DNA of 64,000 bases from Spirodela intermedia (taxonomy: Eukaryota; Streptophyta; Magnoliopsida; Alismatales; Araceae), in assembly GCA_902729315.2 (NCBI GenBank), contig LR746269.1, forward strand, positions 3,854,001-3,918,000. The letters are read 5' to 3'. Shown here one piece after another: positions 47,949 through 62,300 of this stretch. Both the position numbers and the translations under genes were made by a program. A model generated the notes under the pieces. That model made no database searches. It saw nothing but the letters and a program-made list of their open reading frames with translations, and was not told where the DNA came from. The number at the start of each line of letters is the position of its first letter. The first letter of the stretch is position 1.

Positions 47949-50900
47949 GGGTGTTCTCTGAGGAGCCTCTTTTTCTCGTGGTAGCCCACTTATACGGGCA
48001 AGCAGAGGTGATGATTCTATGAAGCTCTAGATGTCCTAAGCAGAGGTTCTGGACTTCTTTTTGCCGATCTAGGAAGGTGAAGAACGATTACCGTTCTTCC
48101 ATGTAGAGGCTTTGGATATATTTCTGCAAGTATCAGGTTAGAAATGCCTTCTTCTTCTCCTCCTCCTCCTCCTCCCCCTTTTGTAGCGAGTTTTACTTAC
48201 GCCTTGTTTTACTAAAAGGAGACTCGGTTCATTTGTTTTAAGTTTTGGAATTACATGTGGGCTGTATCACTAAGATGCTATTTTTCTTGCTGCCAAATTA
48301 TGGTTCATTTTTCTGAGGGTAATGACCGAGGCCACTACCCTTGTGATCTTCTTAAACTCTTTCGTATATGTCTACTTTGAAATCAGTAAACCTTCAGAAA
48401 TGTATGGTGGTGGGTCTTGAAGCTCAGACCTCATTTCCAGGGGATGGTTCAAAAGGGTTGAATCTGTTTTTTACTAGTTCATGAAGGTTGACTTTGGGTT
48501 GGCATGGATGCCTTCCAGAGGCATTCTTGACGATTTTATTCAGATATTGAAGTTGAAGGTGTTAGAATGCTGGATGCAGAAATGTTTTCAAGTATATAGT
48601 GGCTTATTTTGTGGCTAACAGAGAGAGGACAGTTTGATGGCAAACAACATTTACGACTAGGTTAAAGTAGCATGTGGACATTCATGAGAATTAAACTAAT
48701 CCAAGTTTTTATGATCAGCCAAAGATGTCTTGTTCAATCACATGAACAAATGGTTGGACTATGAGTGCACGTTTCTTTTTGCCTTGGTCGTTTATCCAAA
48801 TTCTGCAGCCATAATTCACATTGATAAAAGTAAGCAAATTTGACTTTATATGAACGCCCACAGAGGCCTTATTTGACTTTGACCTGATGGCTAAACTATA
48901 AAAGCTTAGATCATGATGCCAGAACATAGCTTAGTTGATTTTAGATGATGGACGAGATGTAGATCTTGTATGCTTCAAAGATGGGAAAATTTCTGATTTT
49001 AGCACATTACATATACAGGGAGGGAGCATGTGTATCCCCATCACTTGGATGAGAGGGCCATTTTTTCACTTCCAACCAGTTCATGAGGCTGTTGTCATTG
49101 CTACCGGAGCCGTCTCCGATCTTGAGAATTTTCAATGTTAATTTGATCTTCTAAATGCATCTTAATTTGACACGTTAATAGAAAAAAATGTAGGGTGCAA
49201 TTCTTAATTATGATAAATCGTGTGATAAATCCACGTCCTCTAAATAGTCATAGTCACCTAAATAGTATATATCACCTGTTGTGAAATACTTAAACAATCA
49301 GTGCGGAAGGGTTGTTGGGGTGGTCATATGCTATGATGAAAATACTTACGATATTAAATTCATAATTTGATATTTGTGGAAGCAATTTACGTCGTGGTAC
49401 CTTGCCTAAGTGGGAGGGAAGGAGCCATCTTATATGCACCTCTATGATCTTGAAGACATGCATGGAAGGGACGATACCACAAAATATATGATTTTTTTTT
49501 AGCAAGTATTTATTCGTAATAAATATTAACTCTCCTTTGAGTGAAGTTTCTACGATCGTTGAGCAGGAGAATACACGTCCGTGGGACTAGAGAAGACCCT
49601 TGCAGCTGTTACGACTAAGTCGGAGGAATAACAATTATTAATAAATAAGATAAAATGGGCGAAGAAGAAGAAGAAGGCGTTACTTCAAATACATTTAGCA
49701 TAGTATAATTAGCTCTAGCATAATTGAGAGTAACCCCAACTCTAACATTGTTTAGGTTACAATCTACTCTAACCACCTAGGTCAAACCTGAGACCCAAGA
49801 CAGTCCAAAAAGAGTGGTAAATCATGCACCGATTCGCATCTATTTGATGAAAGCCTTGATTTTTATTGGGCCGTTTGTTCCAGCCAACTGTCCATCTCAC
49901 AATCATCCACGTGGATCGTGGGCCCATTTGGACTATGACCCGCTAATATCTGGCCCAAGGCTCGGGACTGGCCGCTTTGTCCACCCTTGGGTACTTGGAT
50001 GAGTTCTCTTTCTCACTCTTCTTAGTTCAAAGATAATGATAGATTACCAGTCCAAAGTCGGCTTTAGATTCCCAGCGGCGAGAGCGCTGACAAGGCAAAG
50101 CAAGTCTAGATAAGATTGGCTAGGACCGGATGGGCTTTCTTTTTCTTTTTTTAAAGATTTGGGCGATGAAATGAACCTTGGTCGTGTCCCTTCCAGGATC
50201 AGGTTCAGACTTTGATGCGATCCGGTCTCTAGATGCCGTGGCAGTTCCATTATCAGCCACATGGCTTCTCTGATTCAGATTGGGCTTCTTGGGGGTTTCA
50301 CTCAAAGCCCATTTCCCGGCTTTCCTTCTTGGCCCAAGCCGAGTCTTAGTCTCATGGCTCAGCTCGGCCCGGCCCATTAATATCTCTCTCTCTCTCTCTC
50401 TCTCTCCGTCGTACAGAAGCGAAATTATAAATTGGTGATAAGGAATATATAATATAAAATTTTAAGAGGATATATCAGCAGAAACTCCAAAACAGCCTCA
50501 CGAGACGAGGTAGCTTGAGGAGGCACGAGGTACACAGAATAGGGGACCACAAGAAGACGAGCGAGGCAACTTCTCCCTCTCTCTATTTCGGAGGGGGAAT
50601 CCCCTCAGCAGCACCCAGCCACACCCCTCCAATCTTCTCCGCAGTCACACAAACCCATCGCCACCACATGGTCATACCCTACATTCGTACATACCTATGC
50701 ATATGTACGTAGAACTATTCCATATGTATATCGATATATATGGATATATATATATATACCATGCATATGTACGTAAACCATGTGTAGATGATGCTCTTAC
50801 CCTAAAGTATACATAAATGGTCATTTATGTACATGTATTAGAGAATTTAATATAACATGTTGTGGATATTAAGTCATGGATGAAAGTTTCAATTTAATTA

Positions 50901-51544
50901 AGTGGGTTACCAAAGTTGTGAACATGTCCCGTGCTGGCCACCTTTAATGGATCGTGTCTCGAGCAAGGGCTTAATCGGATATTTTCAAGGGTTTCAGGTC
51001 CACACCTGGAGACAAGGGATGCCATGGAAATTACTCAAAAAATAAAATAAAAATGGAAGTAGGTCTCAATTTTTCTTCCATCCTCTTGGAATGCAACATG
51101 AGACAATAATAGGGCAAATATGATATGTTTTTAATATATCTACATGAATGTACCATATTGCTGTGCATGTGAGGCTATAACGCACTTCGTAATAACTAAT
51201 TATTACTATTATTATTTATATGCAGAAAATACATAAACATGTCATAAATCTCGTCTTCCAGGTAATCGAACGGTCACACAGAGCCCTATTTTACTTACCT
51301 GATGTGGTGCAGACAGTGGATAGGGTAAGTTTAAAGCATGGCATCACCCCCAGGCTTTCCAAATTCTGATCTTAATCTGAAGCCCAGAAAGGAAAGCAAG
51401 CTTGCCCTGATAGGGAATGACCTATGGTAATGAACTAGTTCTCTCTCTCACTCACTCACTCCCTCTTATACGGGTGCTTACGAAGTCCGGGTTTTGGCTG
51501 TTCTTGCCTGTTGAAAATCCCCCTTTCTGCACAAATGTATTCAT

Positions 51545-51546
<2 letters not shown>
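47949..51546. other. 3' flank and intergenic, no gene seen
   Basis: Contains the 3' untranslated region of the plastid protein gene (a CTC/CCT triplet tract at about 48155-48178). No further recognisable gene follows. Frames at 48935-49141, 49814-50002 and 50044-50377 have no recognised domain. A (CT)n run lies at 50384-50406, and repeated 'tatgcatatgtacgta' words lie at 50696-50711 and 50762-50776. Confidence 0.5.

Positions 51547-51580
<34 letters not shown>
51547..51580. repeat. (TA)17 microsatellite
   Basis: Perfect TA dinucleotide run about 200 bp upstream of the serine-rich protein gene. It is non-coding. Confidence 0.95.
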
Positions 51581-51582
<2 letters not shown>

Positions 51583-51784
51583 GTAGAGGGATAATAGATG
51601 GTATGAAATTACTTACGGCTTACCATTCTTGGATGTCACGTCTGTTTTGGCCTCTCATCACATCAGGCTTATTCTGGAAGGGAAACTTGGGGCAGAGAGA
51701 ACCAGACCATATCATGTGGAGCTCCTATTCTCCCACGTTTGTTCTCACTGAGACTTAAGCCGACCCGAGTTGCACCGGCCGGCG

Positions 51785-52033
51785 ATGGCTTCCCCCAGCT
51801 GTGGCGCCATGGCAGGGTCCCCCAAGAGCGGAGGTGGCGACGGCGACTCTGGCTCGTCGTCGGGCAAGGCTGGCGCGGGCAGCGGCGCCCAGTGCCTGTG
51901 CTCCCCGACCACCCACCGGGGATCTTTCCGCTGCCGCCACCACCGGAGCTCCTCGTCGGCGTGGTCCCGCCGTAGCGACTCCCTGCCTGCCGATGCCAAG
52001 GGGGGCAGTTCCATTTCGCAGAAACTGGGTTGA
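51785..52033 (+). CDS. Small serine-rich protein with CLCSPTTH motif
   Basis: Intronless, 82 residues. The protein is Ser/Gly-rich with a central block QCLCSPTTHRGSFRCRHHR (36-54), the hallmark of a plant family of short serine-rich proteins of unknown biochemical function (I recall Arabidopsis At1g67910 and At1g24577 as members). The three cysteines plus the Arg/His cluster suggest a small metal- or RNA-binding patch, but this is only inference. There is no signal peptide or membrane helix. The frame is open a few codons upstream without an ATG, so ATG 51785 is the start; the gctt after it and the cgATGGCT context are acceptable. Coding GC is high compared with the flanks. A different frame across the same DNA (51801-52148) and minus frames are shadows. 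Confidence 0.82.
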   Translation: MASPSCGAMAGSPKSGGGDGDSGSSSGKAGAGSGAQCLCSPTTHRGSFRCRHHRSSSSAWSRRSDSLPADAKGGSSISQKLG

Positions 52034-53382
52034 GCCGTCGTTGAACGCTTCGAGTTCTCTATTACATTCTCGTGTGGTTCGTGGAAGGGAGGTATTCCTG
52101 CTTTCATATGCTTTAGGGGTTTTTACATCTCTCACGATCACAGTTTAATCCTTACCTCGTCGTTGTTTAAAGCCACTGAGTGCGCTCCTGTGTGTGTGTG
52201 TGTGAGTTTTTTCATCTCTCATGATCACAGTTTCATGCTTGGCTTGTAACTTGAATGATGGGTGGTCTTAAGTTGTGCCGATTAATACACCGTAGCTCTC
52301 TCTCTCTCTCGCTGAGTGATAGTGCTAGAAGGGGCTTCCGGGGAATAAAACTCATGGGTTTACCCACCAAAGTCCATGGCTGTGAGGAATACTCTTCTAC
52401 CGATGCCCACTTAATCTCCCACAGCCTACAGATTATAACCAAATTTCTCTGTCCTACCTAGCGGCGATCATCTTCTTCCATTGCGTCTGATCATCAGTCT
52501 CAATCTGACGCACGTCGGGTGTCGGTGGCGTCGCCGCCTTTCTTAACCTCTTCATCTCAGGGCTCCCGTGATCTTCATCCAATCTATAATAAACCAGAAG
52601 CATTTCGAGGTCTTCTTGATATTTTATGATCCACCCATCCCATTCAGAGTCGTCCAAGATCGAACCGATTCGATAAAAATTCGGATGAATATCAGGGCTC
52701 AATCCGAACCCGCGCTTTGGCCCGAAAAAAGCCCAAACAACAGGCCGTGGGCCCGGCCCTATCATTCGTGGGCAACCAGATAAGCTCGCCTCTGCCCTCC
52801 GAACCTGACTTGTTCATGAGCCCGGGTCCGCAAAAAAGGCCCACCGCACAGGTTCTGGGCTCAGGCCCACCATTCGCGGGCCCAGTACTGATGACCCTAG
52901 CTGAATCCGGGCTTTATCTGGGCTTTATCTGGGCTTTATCCGGGCTCCGGGCCCACTAGACTAATTAACTGAACAGTTGTTGTAGTTCACAGTGTGTTAG
53001 ATAATAATACCAGATGAGGATCAGCCAGGGGCCCGGCCAGCAAACAACGGCTCCCCTCTTCAAGTTCAAAGACGGCAATAGTGGAAGGCAAAACAAGGAC
53101 AAGAAAATAGGCTAAATTTTCTAAAAAAAAGGGGCGTCGGAATTCATAAATACAGAAGCCTACCAAAATTTTCTACAACAAGTTCTTCCGCTGATTTATT
53201 TCTCTTCAATGTGGACCTGCTCTACAACAAGTAAAAACACAGATGAAGATATTCAAGACAAACCCAAACGAATCCATGCAATCAAATTGCCGAGAAAATA
53301 TTATTTTTAACGCCCTGAGATAAATAAAACCCATAAATTGAATTAAAATCATACCGAATGGTTTTGGGAGAGGCGGCTTCGG
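52034..53382. other. 3' flank and intergenic
   Basis: Includes two 'ctctcatgatcacagttt'-like phrases (52127-52145 and 52217-52234), i.e. a short direct repeat in the 3' region of the serine-rich gene, with a (TG)n tract at 52190-52204 between them. A (CT)n run lies at 52293-52310. At 52912-52945 'tccgggctttatctgggctttatctgggctttatccggg' forms a small tandem of 11-12-bp units. No gene is recognised. Confidence 0.5.
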
Positions 53383-56300
53383 TCAGAAGTATATGTTGAG
53401 CTCCTTCTCGTTCATCTCATATACATGATCCCTGGCCTCTGTCAGAGCAACCTGCGGCTTAAGAGGGAACCCTCAATGAAGAAGAACCCCCCCATGGCAG
53501 TGAGGAACATCACTCGCCCATCAAAGGACGAAGGAAGAGGAACAAACCTGTCCATATTTAGTAAGGAAATTGCTGGCTAGATTCAAGGAGGCGAGCGAGA
53601 TGTCCTCATTTGCCTTGAGGGCCTGGGCAAGTGCGAAGGCCCCCGTGTCCTGGTTCCGGAGAAAAATGTCGGTGAGAATGTTCCCCTATTGGATGTTTTT
53701 GCCTTTTTGGATTAGACCCAAGATCATATAAAAGCGTGGCCTACTCTGATCTCATTGAATCCTAAGTCGAGCGAGGTCAAGACTTCGTTGACGATCCTCA
53801 GGCTGCGGGCCAAGCAAACAGCCCCCTGAGATTAATGAGAGAGGATGTTAGAACATATTAGACATTTAATTTACACACTGAATAACGTTTTCTGAAAAAA
53901 GGAATAATCAAGTGTGGTCAGGGGATACATTAGCTACTCTGATCCACGTACTAAACAAACATTTTTAAAAGAAGGGATTGTCGGCCGGCATCAAGGATCT
54001 CAGCAAATGTTATAAAATTATTTATGAATTAACTCATTTAAAAGTAAAAATAAAAACTGGTAGTCATTAAGGATCTCAAAATATCTATTCGAAAATTATT
54101 CATGCATTGAAGGAAAAGTTTTAAAGAGAAGAAATAATTGGCAGACATCAAGGATTCCAAAATGTATTATCACATTATTCATGAAAAAACTAATTTTTTA
54201 AAAAAAGTAGGAATAAACAACAAGCATCAAATCCGCAGGCATCAAGGATATCAGAATATTTTAGAAAATTATTTATGGAGCAAAAAAATTCTTAAAAAAA
54301 GGAATAATCAGTGGGCAGCTACATCATCTCCAAGTCCGTTCGCCCGCAAATCTAGAGTGGATAAGGTTGTGTTGTACTTAAGGGCATCAGCAACATACTC
54401 TGCACCCTTGGGGCCAATCTGCAATGCCATAGCCATCATGTAAGTTGAGTTAATCAGTGAAGCAAAGGATTAAGAACACGGGATCATCACCTGGCACCAC
54501 CCGAGTTTCAGTATTTCAATCTTCCCATGGAACTTGATGACCTCGCAAAGAGCCTTCACTCCTTCAGGGCCAATAGGGTTATAGCCCAATTCCAGCTTCG
54601 AAAAAGGAATGAGTTTATGTATGCATATAATGATACTAATCAGAGTTTGGATGATTTACAAATGCCCAAAGAATGTAGGACTCACTGTGGTTAGGATAGA
54701 GTTATCCTTCAGAACACGTGCAATGTCGGCAACGCCACTTGCATGGATATTATTACCACCCTGAAGCAGATAGAAATGAGAGATGAAAAGGATGAATCCA
54801 CTGGGATGGATGAATATAGATAGCCTCAAGAGATAAGAAAATAGAGAAGAAAATGATGGTTTGCTGCTGGTAATGGGAAACCCCGAGAGAGAAATTCTGA
54901 CCACAGACTGAGGCTATCATTTGCACGAATCCATGCATTTGCTTTGATGGAATGCAGAATAAACAGAAGACTAGTTTCTTTTGCAGAGTAAGAAAGAAAG
55001 AATGAACAGGTACAAGATTAGAATTGAGAATTATTGATTTGCCAAAAAACCTAACAACCCTAAGCAGGGATGAGCCAATCCAAATGTGGATTCTTTGATG
55101 GGAAAAACACCGTGAAAAGAATGAAGACAAAAAATAAAAAGAAGTCATCAAAATCCCATTCAGAGTGGAAACAGAGAAAAGATCTCTACACAGAGAGAGG
55201 TGAAAGAAAGGAGGAAGTTTTGAATTCTAGGAACCCGTTTTAGACATTGAACAAGGAACGACTAGTTGAGTAACGATATGACAGAAGCCTACATCACATC
55301 AGTAAAAATACACACGGATTAATTCTGATTTTCTGATTTTACGTAGTAAAAATACACACGTAAAAATACATCACATCACAACAGATTTTCTGATTTTGGG
55401 ACAACATTAGTATTAATAACTCGGGTAAAATGTATAGGTTAATCATGAAACTTAAAAGGTTAAAGTATTAAGAAAAGTCCTTATATATTTATGTACATGA
55501 TATCTGTGTAAACCATAATATCTCTTCATTTTAATCAGTGATAAACTTATAAATAAAAAGAGGTACACAAGATACTGACTCAGAAGATACGTCAGTTACG
55601 GAAATATTAGACGACCCCTGGATAAAATAAGCAACCCAATGAAGTTATTTTTTAAGGAACATACCAAGTCTATGGTAGTAATGGTCCGGTTCTCCCTCAG
55701 TGCTTCAGCCATCTTTGTGGCTCCCTGTGACAGCATATACACAAATGGATATTACTAGACTTTAAAATAGGCATTAATTAAAAAAAATACTGGTCTAACT
55801 ACTACAATCATCGTAAAACTTAAACATTGCCCAAATCCTAAACCTAGTATAAAATTGTTACTTAATACCACAGAAAATCAAAGAACATTGATGCATAAAT
55901 TAGGCATTATAGTATTTGATGAAAGAACTTATTCTTCACTAATATGAATGAATTCAACATTTACTATATTTAAACGGCTGGGAGAGTTTCTCTCCAAATA
56001 TCTTCAGAAGGCCTAAAAATTAAGCATGCCCAGAAAGAGCTTACAAAAAGGGAAAATGAAAACATAGTGACAGGAAGAAAACAGAACTTCCTCAAAAATA
56101 TCTGACAGTCTTAAGTATTAGGAAGAATATATATAAAGAATGGAGATATATCTAGGAATGTAGTTCTAAATATATCTCATGATATTCAATAGTACTGCTA
56201 ACATGAAGGAAAAAGATCAAAATACTGCTACATTTCAATAGTACCTCATCGCACATGTCGTTCATATAAAGATTCAACCACAACAGGGATTTAGTTTTCT

Positions 56301-59300
56301 TAACGTATGCAGACACGTGGAAAGCACCATCAGACCCAATGTCATTGTTCCCCAGATCTAACAGGGTGATCTTCCCTGCAATGGAACTTCTGATGTGAGA
56401 AAATATAAAGAAATGAAGAAAATATAGCATAAGATTGATGAGTTGCACAAAACTAATTCAACCTTTATGAGCAGATAGCCCAGCCATCAAAGCCCGTACA
56501 CCCTCATTACCAATATCATTTCCATGCAAATGAAGTTCCTGCATCAAAAACACCCTGGTAACACTTGGAACAAGTGATCATATGATATAAAGTAACATAA
56601 ATTGTCCCACACTAAACCTATGCAAGAAGAACTTGTTAACCACATGAAGATAGAAGTGTTAAAATATAGTAAATGGCCGCACGTTCATCCTTATTAAACA
56701 AGAGAAGCGGTTGACAGGATAAATTCAACATTTTGAAAAGAAAGAATGCATATGATCTACAAAGAAAAAAAACTTGTCCAGAATCCTGCGAAACAACATA
56801 AACCCAACCAAATTCAGGGCACAACTTCATGCTCGTTGATATGCAAGAATCTTCAATTTGACATCAGAAAAATATGCACGAAAAATATCAACTGATTTTG
56901 GGAGCATGTAAAGCTGCATGCTAAAGAATTCTATCCTACAAGAGATTCATAACGTGTACGAGTTTCATACGAAAATAATCATATTACTTCGACAGCATGG
57001 TCTTGTTTTCTTCTTCTATTAAGTAAAAAAGAATCATACTTGACCGCAAAGAACAAGTTATTCCTTGACACAAATATTAACAAGGTGCTCTCTAAAGAGT
57101 ACAACAGAGGCTGGAGGAAGAACTGTCCCACCGACAGGAATTATAGCGGTTTCTCTTCTTTTTGTAGCATTCTATATTTTCAGAAATCCATCTCAAATTG
57201 TTGATAACTGATTTCTTCAGTGACTGTCACAAGCATGATTCTCTTTTTCCCATTTCTTGCGTAAAGACTTTTTAAAGAAGAAACAACTTAAAGTAACCAT
57301 CCAAAGCTAAGTATACATGCCTTAATGCGTTTATTATCTCTCAGAATATTTTTTAAACATTTAACGGGTTGTCTTCAGGAAAAAGTTTTCAATATTTTAA
57401 AGAAACAAAACATCAAAAAAGTATATTCAGTTATGTTCTTTGGGCATAGCACTTCAGAACTAGGACCCTCATTCTAGAGAACTACAGATTTGTCGTATCC
57501 CATCTTGTATTGCTCTGGTAGCCACAAACCATAGACAACTTTCCAGAAACAGACGACCCAAAAATATTGCAAGCTTGAGCTCAAATTCATATAGGGATTT
57601 CTGCAGGGGATCATCAGGTAAGCCTAGCACAAGTTTTGGACCTAGATTCCACAACCTTGGCAGTAGGGAAAATAATGTCAATAAAGGTTACTGTTTGAGG
57701 GAGGTGCATTACCCTTAACGACTTGTTTCCCTCGATGCCCTTTGCTAGACTGGCAGCACCGAGAGCACCACCATAGTTTCCACTGAAAAAGAGGTCAAGA
57801 GAAAGATTACAGAACCGGTTAGTATGCACATCAGCATACTAATAGATTTATTGAAAATGCCATATAAGTCTTATCTTGTCTGACAATGCACAAGGCAAAT
57901 AGCATATTTCAACATCTGCTAATAGACGATCCTCAGTGAAATCCTCAGATGACAAATAACGAAAATATATGAATAAGGGAAACTGTAGGAGTACTAAAAA
58001 TAGTTAAGAAACAAGTAACTAACTTGAGATGTATTGAGCGAATGGCTGTGTTTTCAAGAAGTGCACTACCTAGACTTGCAAATCCCTGCCTCAAGAATCA
58101 GAAGAATCACAAAAGTAAGTAATGTGTATCCTTTATGTCAACTGCTTTCAAATGTATTCAAGCGCCAAACTTAGACATTCTTACGGAGTAGTCAATCATA
58201 TTGTTGTTAAGTTCTAAAACTCGAAGAGATGAATTCCTTTTGAGCATATCTGCGATAGCCTTCGCTCCCTGGAGGACATCCCACATGATACATTGATTAT
58301 GAATTAAGACAAGAAGGGAATCGCTTTCATCAAAATCCACCAAGAAGAAACAAAGCAGGAGTGGCAAGCAGACCTCATCCCCAAGACTAGTGCTATTCAA
58401 CTGCAGTTTCTGGATACCAGAATTTTTGGCCAGGATCTCTGAGAGACACTGAAAGCCAGGAAAATTTCTACGTTATAGTTTAAAACCTTGCAATTTAAAA
58501 CAAGCAAGATACCCATAACCAAACATAAAATGCAGCTAAAATAATCACAAAAGCACATAATTACTAAACCTTTTATGTGCTCTTAGGGCCATAACGAAAA
58601 AATAGAAACCATGGCGGACAAAAAATGATAACCCATCACAGTACTAGAAAACAGATCCAGGCTGGTTCTGGTAAACTAAAAATTACTCTTATCTAAACAA
58701 GATATAGGATATTCCTATGTTAGCGTTTTTGTCTTGTTCTTGTCAGTTCAGTTCTTCTCCAACTGATTTCAGTTCAATTGTGCTGATTCAAAGCCAGCAC
58801 AACAGAACTGGTCCTTGATTCCAGAGGCCTTGATTGGCTCCAATCAGGCTCAGCCACATTTCACTTCATTGATTCAGAAACTCGCGAAGGGAAAGAGTCA
58901 AGGCCGAGAAGCCATCATTAAGGAGGATAATGGGCTGTGAAACCCACAGAGTGAGGCATCCATAGTCCATGGGAGGCCAACAGGAATGTTCTAACCTCAA
59001 CAGCAGCACCACTGCATGGGTAAGCTCTCCATGAGTTTAAAAAGAAAAAGAATACAGAAGAAAAGATATAGAGGAGGGGAGACGGATTGATTATATCAAT
59101 ACTATTAAATAAAGATGATGACTCAGATCCTAATACTTATGAGACTCAGATCCTAAAATAAAATATGTTAATTTCATGAAAGGTGAAAATTAACACGATG
59201 ATTGACCTTCCATTCAATAATGACCATTAATGATAAGCTCATATTATTTTTCCCATTTCCCACCGAATCAGAAGAATGACACCAATAAAAGTAGTTTGAC

Positions 59301-62300
59301 AAGGATACCAGCAAGAAACTTGTATATTGTATATAGAGGTCCGTCCTATCAGTAATATGCTAAAACGAGAGCCCTGCTGCAGCAGTAGAGATTATCTAGT
59401 GAAACAAAACTGTCAAAAAACTTCCTATCTAACTTCGTCAAATGCTTGTATAACAACTCCAACTATTCATTGCATTCAATGAAGCTGTGTCCTGATGATA
59501 GTAGAAAAGCTGATAAGGGAAAGTGCAGCAACCAACCTCATTCTTCACCAATCAAGTCTATGAAATTATTCCACAGTTCACACCGCAACCCACCACATTC
59601 TTCACCAATCAAGTCTATGAAATTATTCCACAGTTCACGCTGCAACCCACCACATTCTTCACCAATCAAGTCTATGAAATTATTCCACAGTTCACACCGC
59701 AACCCACCACATTCTTCACCAATCAAGTCTATGAAATTATTCCACAGTTCATGCCACAACCCACCTCATTCTTCACCAATCAAGCCTATGAAATTATTCC
59801 ACAGTTCACGCCGCAACCCACCTCATTCTTCACCAATCAAGTCTATGAAATTATTCCACAGTTCACGCCGCAACCCACCACATTCTTCACCAATCAAGTC
59901 TATGAAATTATTCCACAGTTCACGCTGCAACCCACCACATTCTTCACCAATCAAGTCTATGAAATTATTCCACAGTTCATGCCACAACCCACCTCATTCT
60001 TCACCAATCAAGCCTATGAAATTATTCCACAGTTCACGCCGCAACCCACCTCATTCTTCACCAATCAAGTCTATGAAATTATTCCACAGTTCACGCCGCA
60101 ACACACCACATTCTTCACCAATCAAGTCTATGAAATTATTCCACAGTTCATGCCACAACCCACCTCATTCTTCACCAATCAAGTCTATGAAATTATTCCA
60201 CAGTTCATGCGGCAACCAACCTCATTCTTCACCAATCGAGTCTATGAAATTATTCCACTGTTCACAACATCCTTCATACCACATGCAGGTAAGTTTATTC
60301 TTAACAATCAATGAATTGTAGTAACGTGTTCTTAGTACAACATTCGTGGCAAGCAAGAGGCCCATAATGCGACCCAATACAGATCAAAGATCATTTTTTA
60401 CCAACAGAAAAGCATGGGAAACCATCGATGTCCCTGCTTTATTCTCCTCCAGTTCTTCCAGAAAAAGGAATTACAATTCCTTACAAAAAAAATAATTTGT
60501 ACACATTATTTAATTATCATTTTATTGATGATGGCTTCTCAATTTTGGGTAGGCGAATCAAACCAGAAAGAAAAAGTGTTAAAGAGGATGCTCAATAACC
60601 AACCACAATATCACAGTAGTATACAATTTATATGAACCCAAACTAGCACCAGCACTGAGAGAGTACAACCTTGGCGCCTTCGTCACCAATGGCATTTCCA
60701 GAAAGATTAAGAGTTTTCAGGGCAAAATTTGACTGAAGCACACCATCAAAAGCTTTAATTCCTGTGGCTGTAATGCCATTGCCAGAAAAGTCCACTTCCT
60801 CTGCAGACTGAAATCACATGCTAATGTTACTGATACACCAAAATTACTGAAAAGGAAAGCTCCCTGTGCTATTATTTATGTCCTTCTAGAATGGAAAAGC
60901 TCGATATAATTAGCAAGCCCATGAAGTCTATAAACCACTTTAAGATTGACCCTGAGCCAAAAAAATCACCTGATTGTACCCCAAGCTTTCAGCAAGAAAA
61001 ACAAGACCCTCATCACCAAAGTTGCGGCCTGTGGATAGTTGAAATTTGGCTTCAGCAAAAGATTTACCAAAGAGGCAAATAGTCTGCAACAACCTCAAGT
61101 TGATGCAACCGTTTAAGTCAAATATATAATTGTTATAAGCTTTACATGAAATTTCTTAGTTAACAACCGTAGTGATAGGCTTATTTATCATAAATAAATA
61201 CCTAGGCAGAAGGAATTTTCAATTTTTGTTTAACATTATTGATGACCGCATATTGGAGCATGACAACATTACTCATAGTCCTCACAATGAGAAAAAAGTA
61301 TGTATATGAACAGAACACCTGACATGTCAACTCTCTGAAATGTCCGAAGTTCTTTTGCAAACTCCTTGAGTCTTTGCCTTGATTCCCGTTCAATCTTCAA
61401 CCCAGAACCTGTTGGCAAATTTGATCCAGGAGAAACCAGCCATTTCATACCGGGAAATGAAGATTTTTTCTCAACAGCCGCAGAAGATGCCCCTTTTGGC
61501 TTTGGTATTAGCAATCTTTCAACCACCTTCCATAACACTACCAGTTGAAAAGTGATGGATCAGTATGAGCACCAACTTTTAACGGCCATTAGGGAGGGTG
61601 AGTAGTAAGATAAACTTTTGAATTTCAATTAATAGTCAAGCCACTCATACATGGCAAAACAACGCCCTTCATACTATATGCAAGTGGGTGTGTAAGAGTC
61701 TAGGCCGAAGAGAAAATGAGTGGGATGGGGTGAAGGCTTTTCCCCAGATTATTCTAAAATATGAATAAATTGGGCTTTATACGTTGGAAAATAAGATTTG
61801 GTGGTTAATGACACAATGACCACTACCAACTCTTAATCCGATGCGACCTGGCTTTCCATTTACTATTTTCCATGCATTTCCTGGTCCTTTCAAGTCTAAG
61901 GGGCATGATATAAACAAACTGCAAGCAACTGAATAAAAGTAACCACCACACATTGGCGTAGCCTAAAATAGTGCCCCGGAAATGGAAATACTTTCTTGAG
62001 CAATAGAACACAGATAAATGATAATGAAGATAATGACAGATTTTGGACGACCAAATACTATTCTGATCAACACAGTGAGAAAAAATGGTTGCAGCAGTGA
62101 TAATGAAACATTTTATCATCCTAGCATAGAAGGAAGAGTCCACTGATGTCATAAAATCACGCTTCCTTCAGTTCACCAAAGAAATAATGATACCAAAAGA
62201 GGGATTACTCACGTGAAAAAGAGGAGGAAATAAGTTAACAGTATGTCATAGTACATTCTAGTGGCAAAAGAGAAACCTAGAAACTTTCACACCCTTAAGA

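Noticed and set aside
59446-60321. 291- and 263-codon repeat proteins on the plus strand
   Set aside because: Two frames of the same array are open simultaneously because the unit is 57 bp; the array is inside an intron of the opposite-strand gene. Kept as a repeat and a finding, not a gene.
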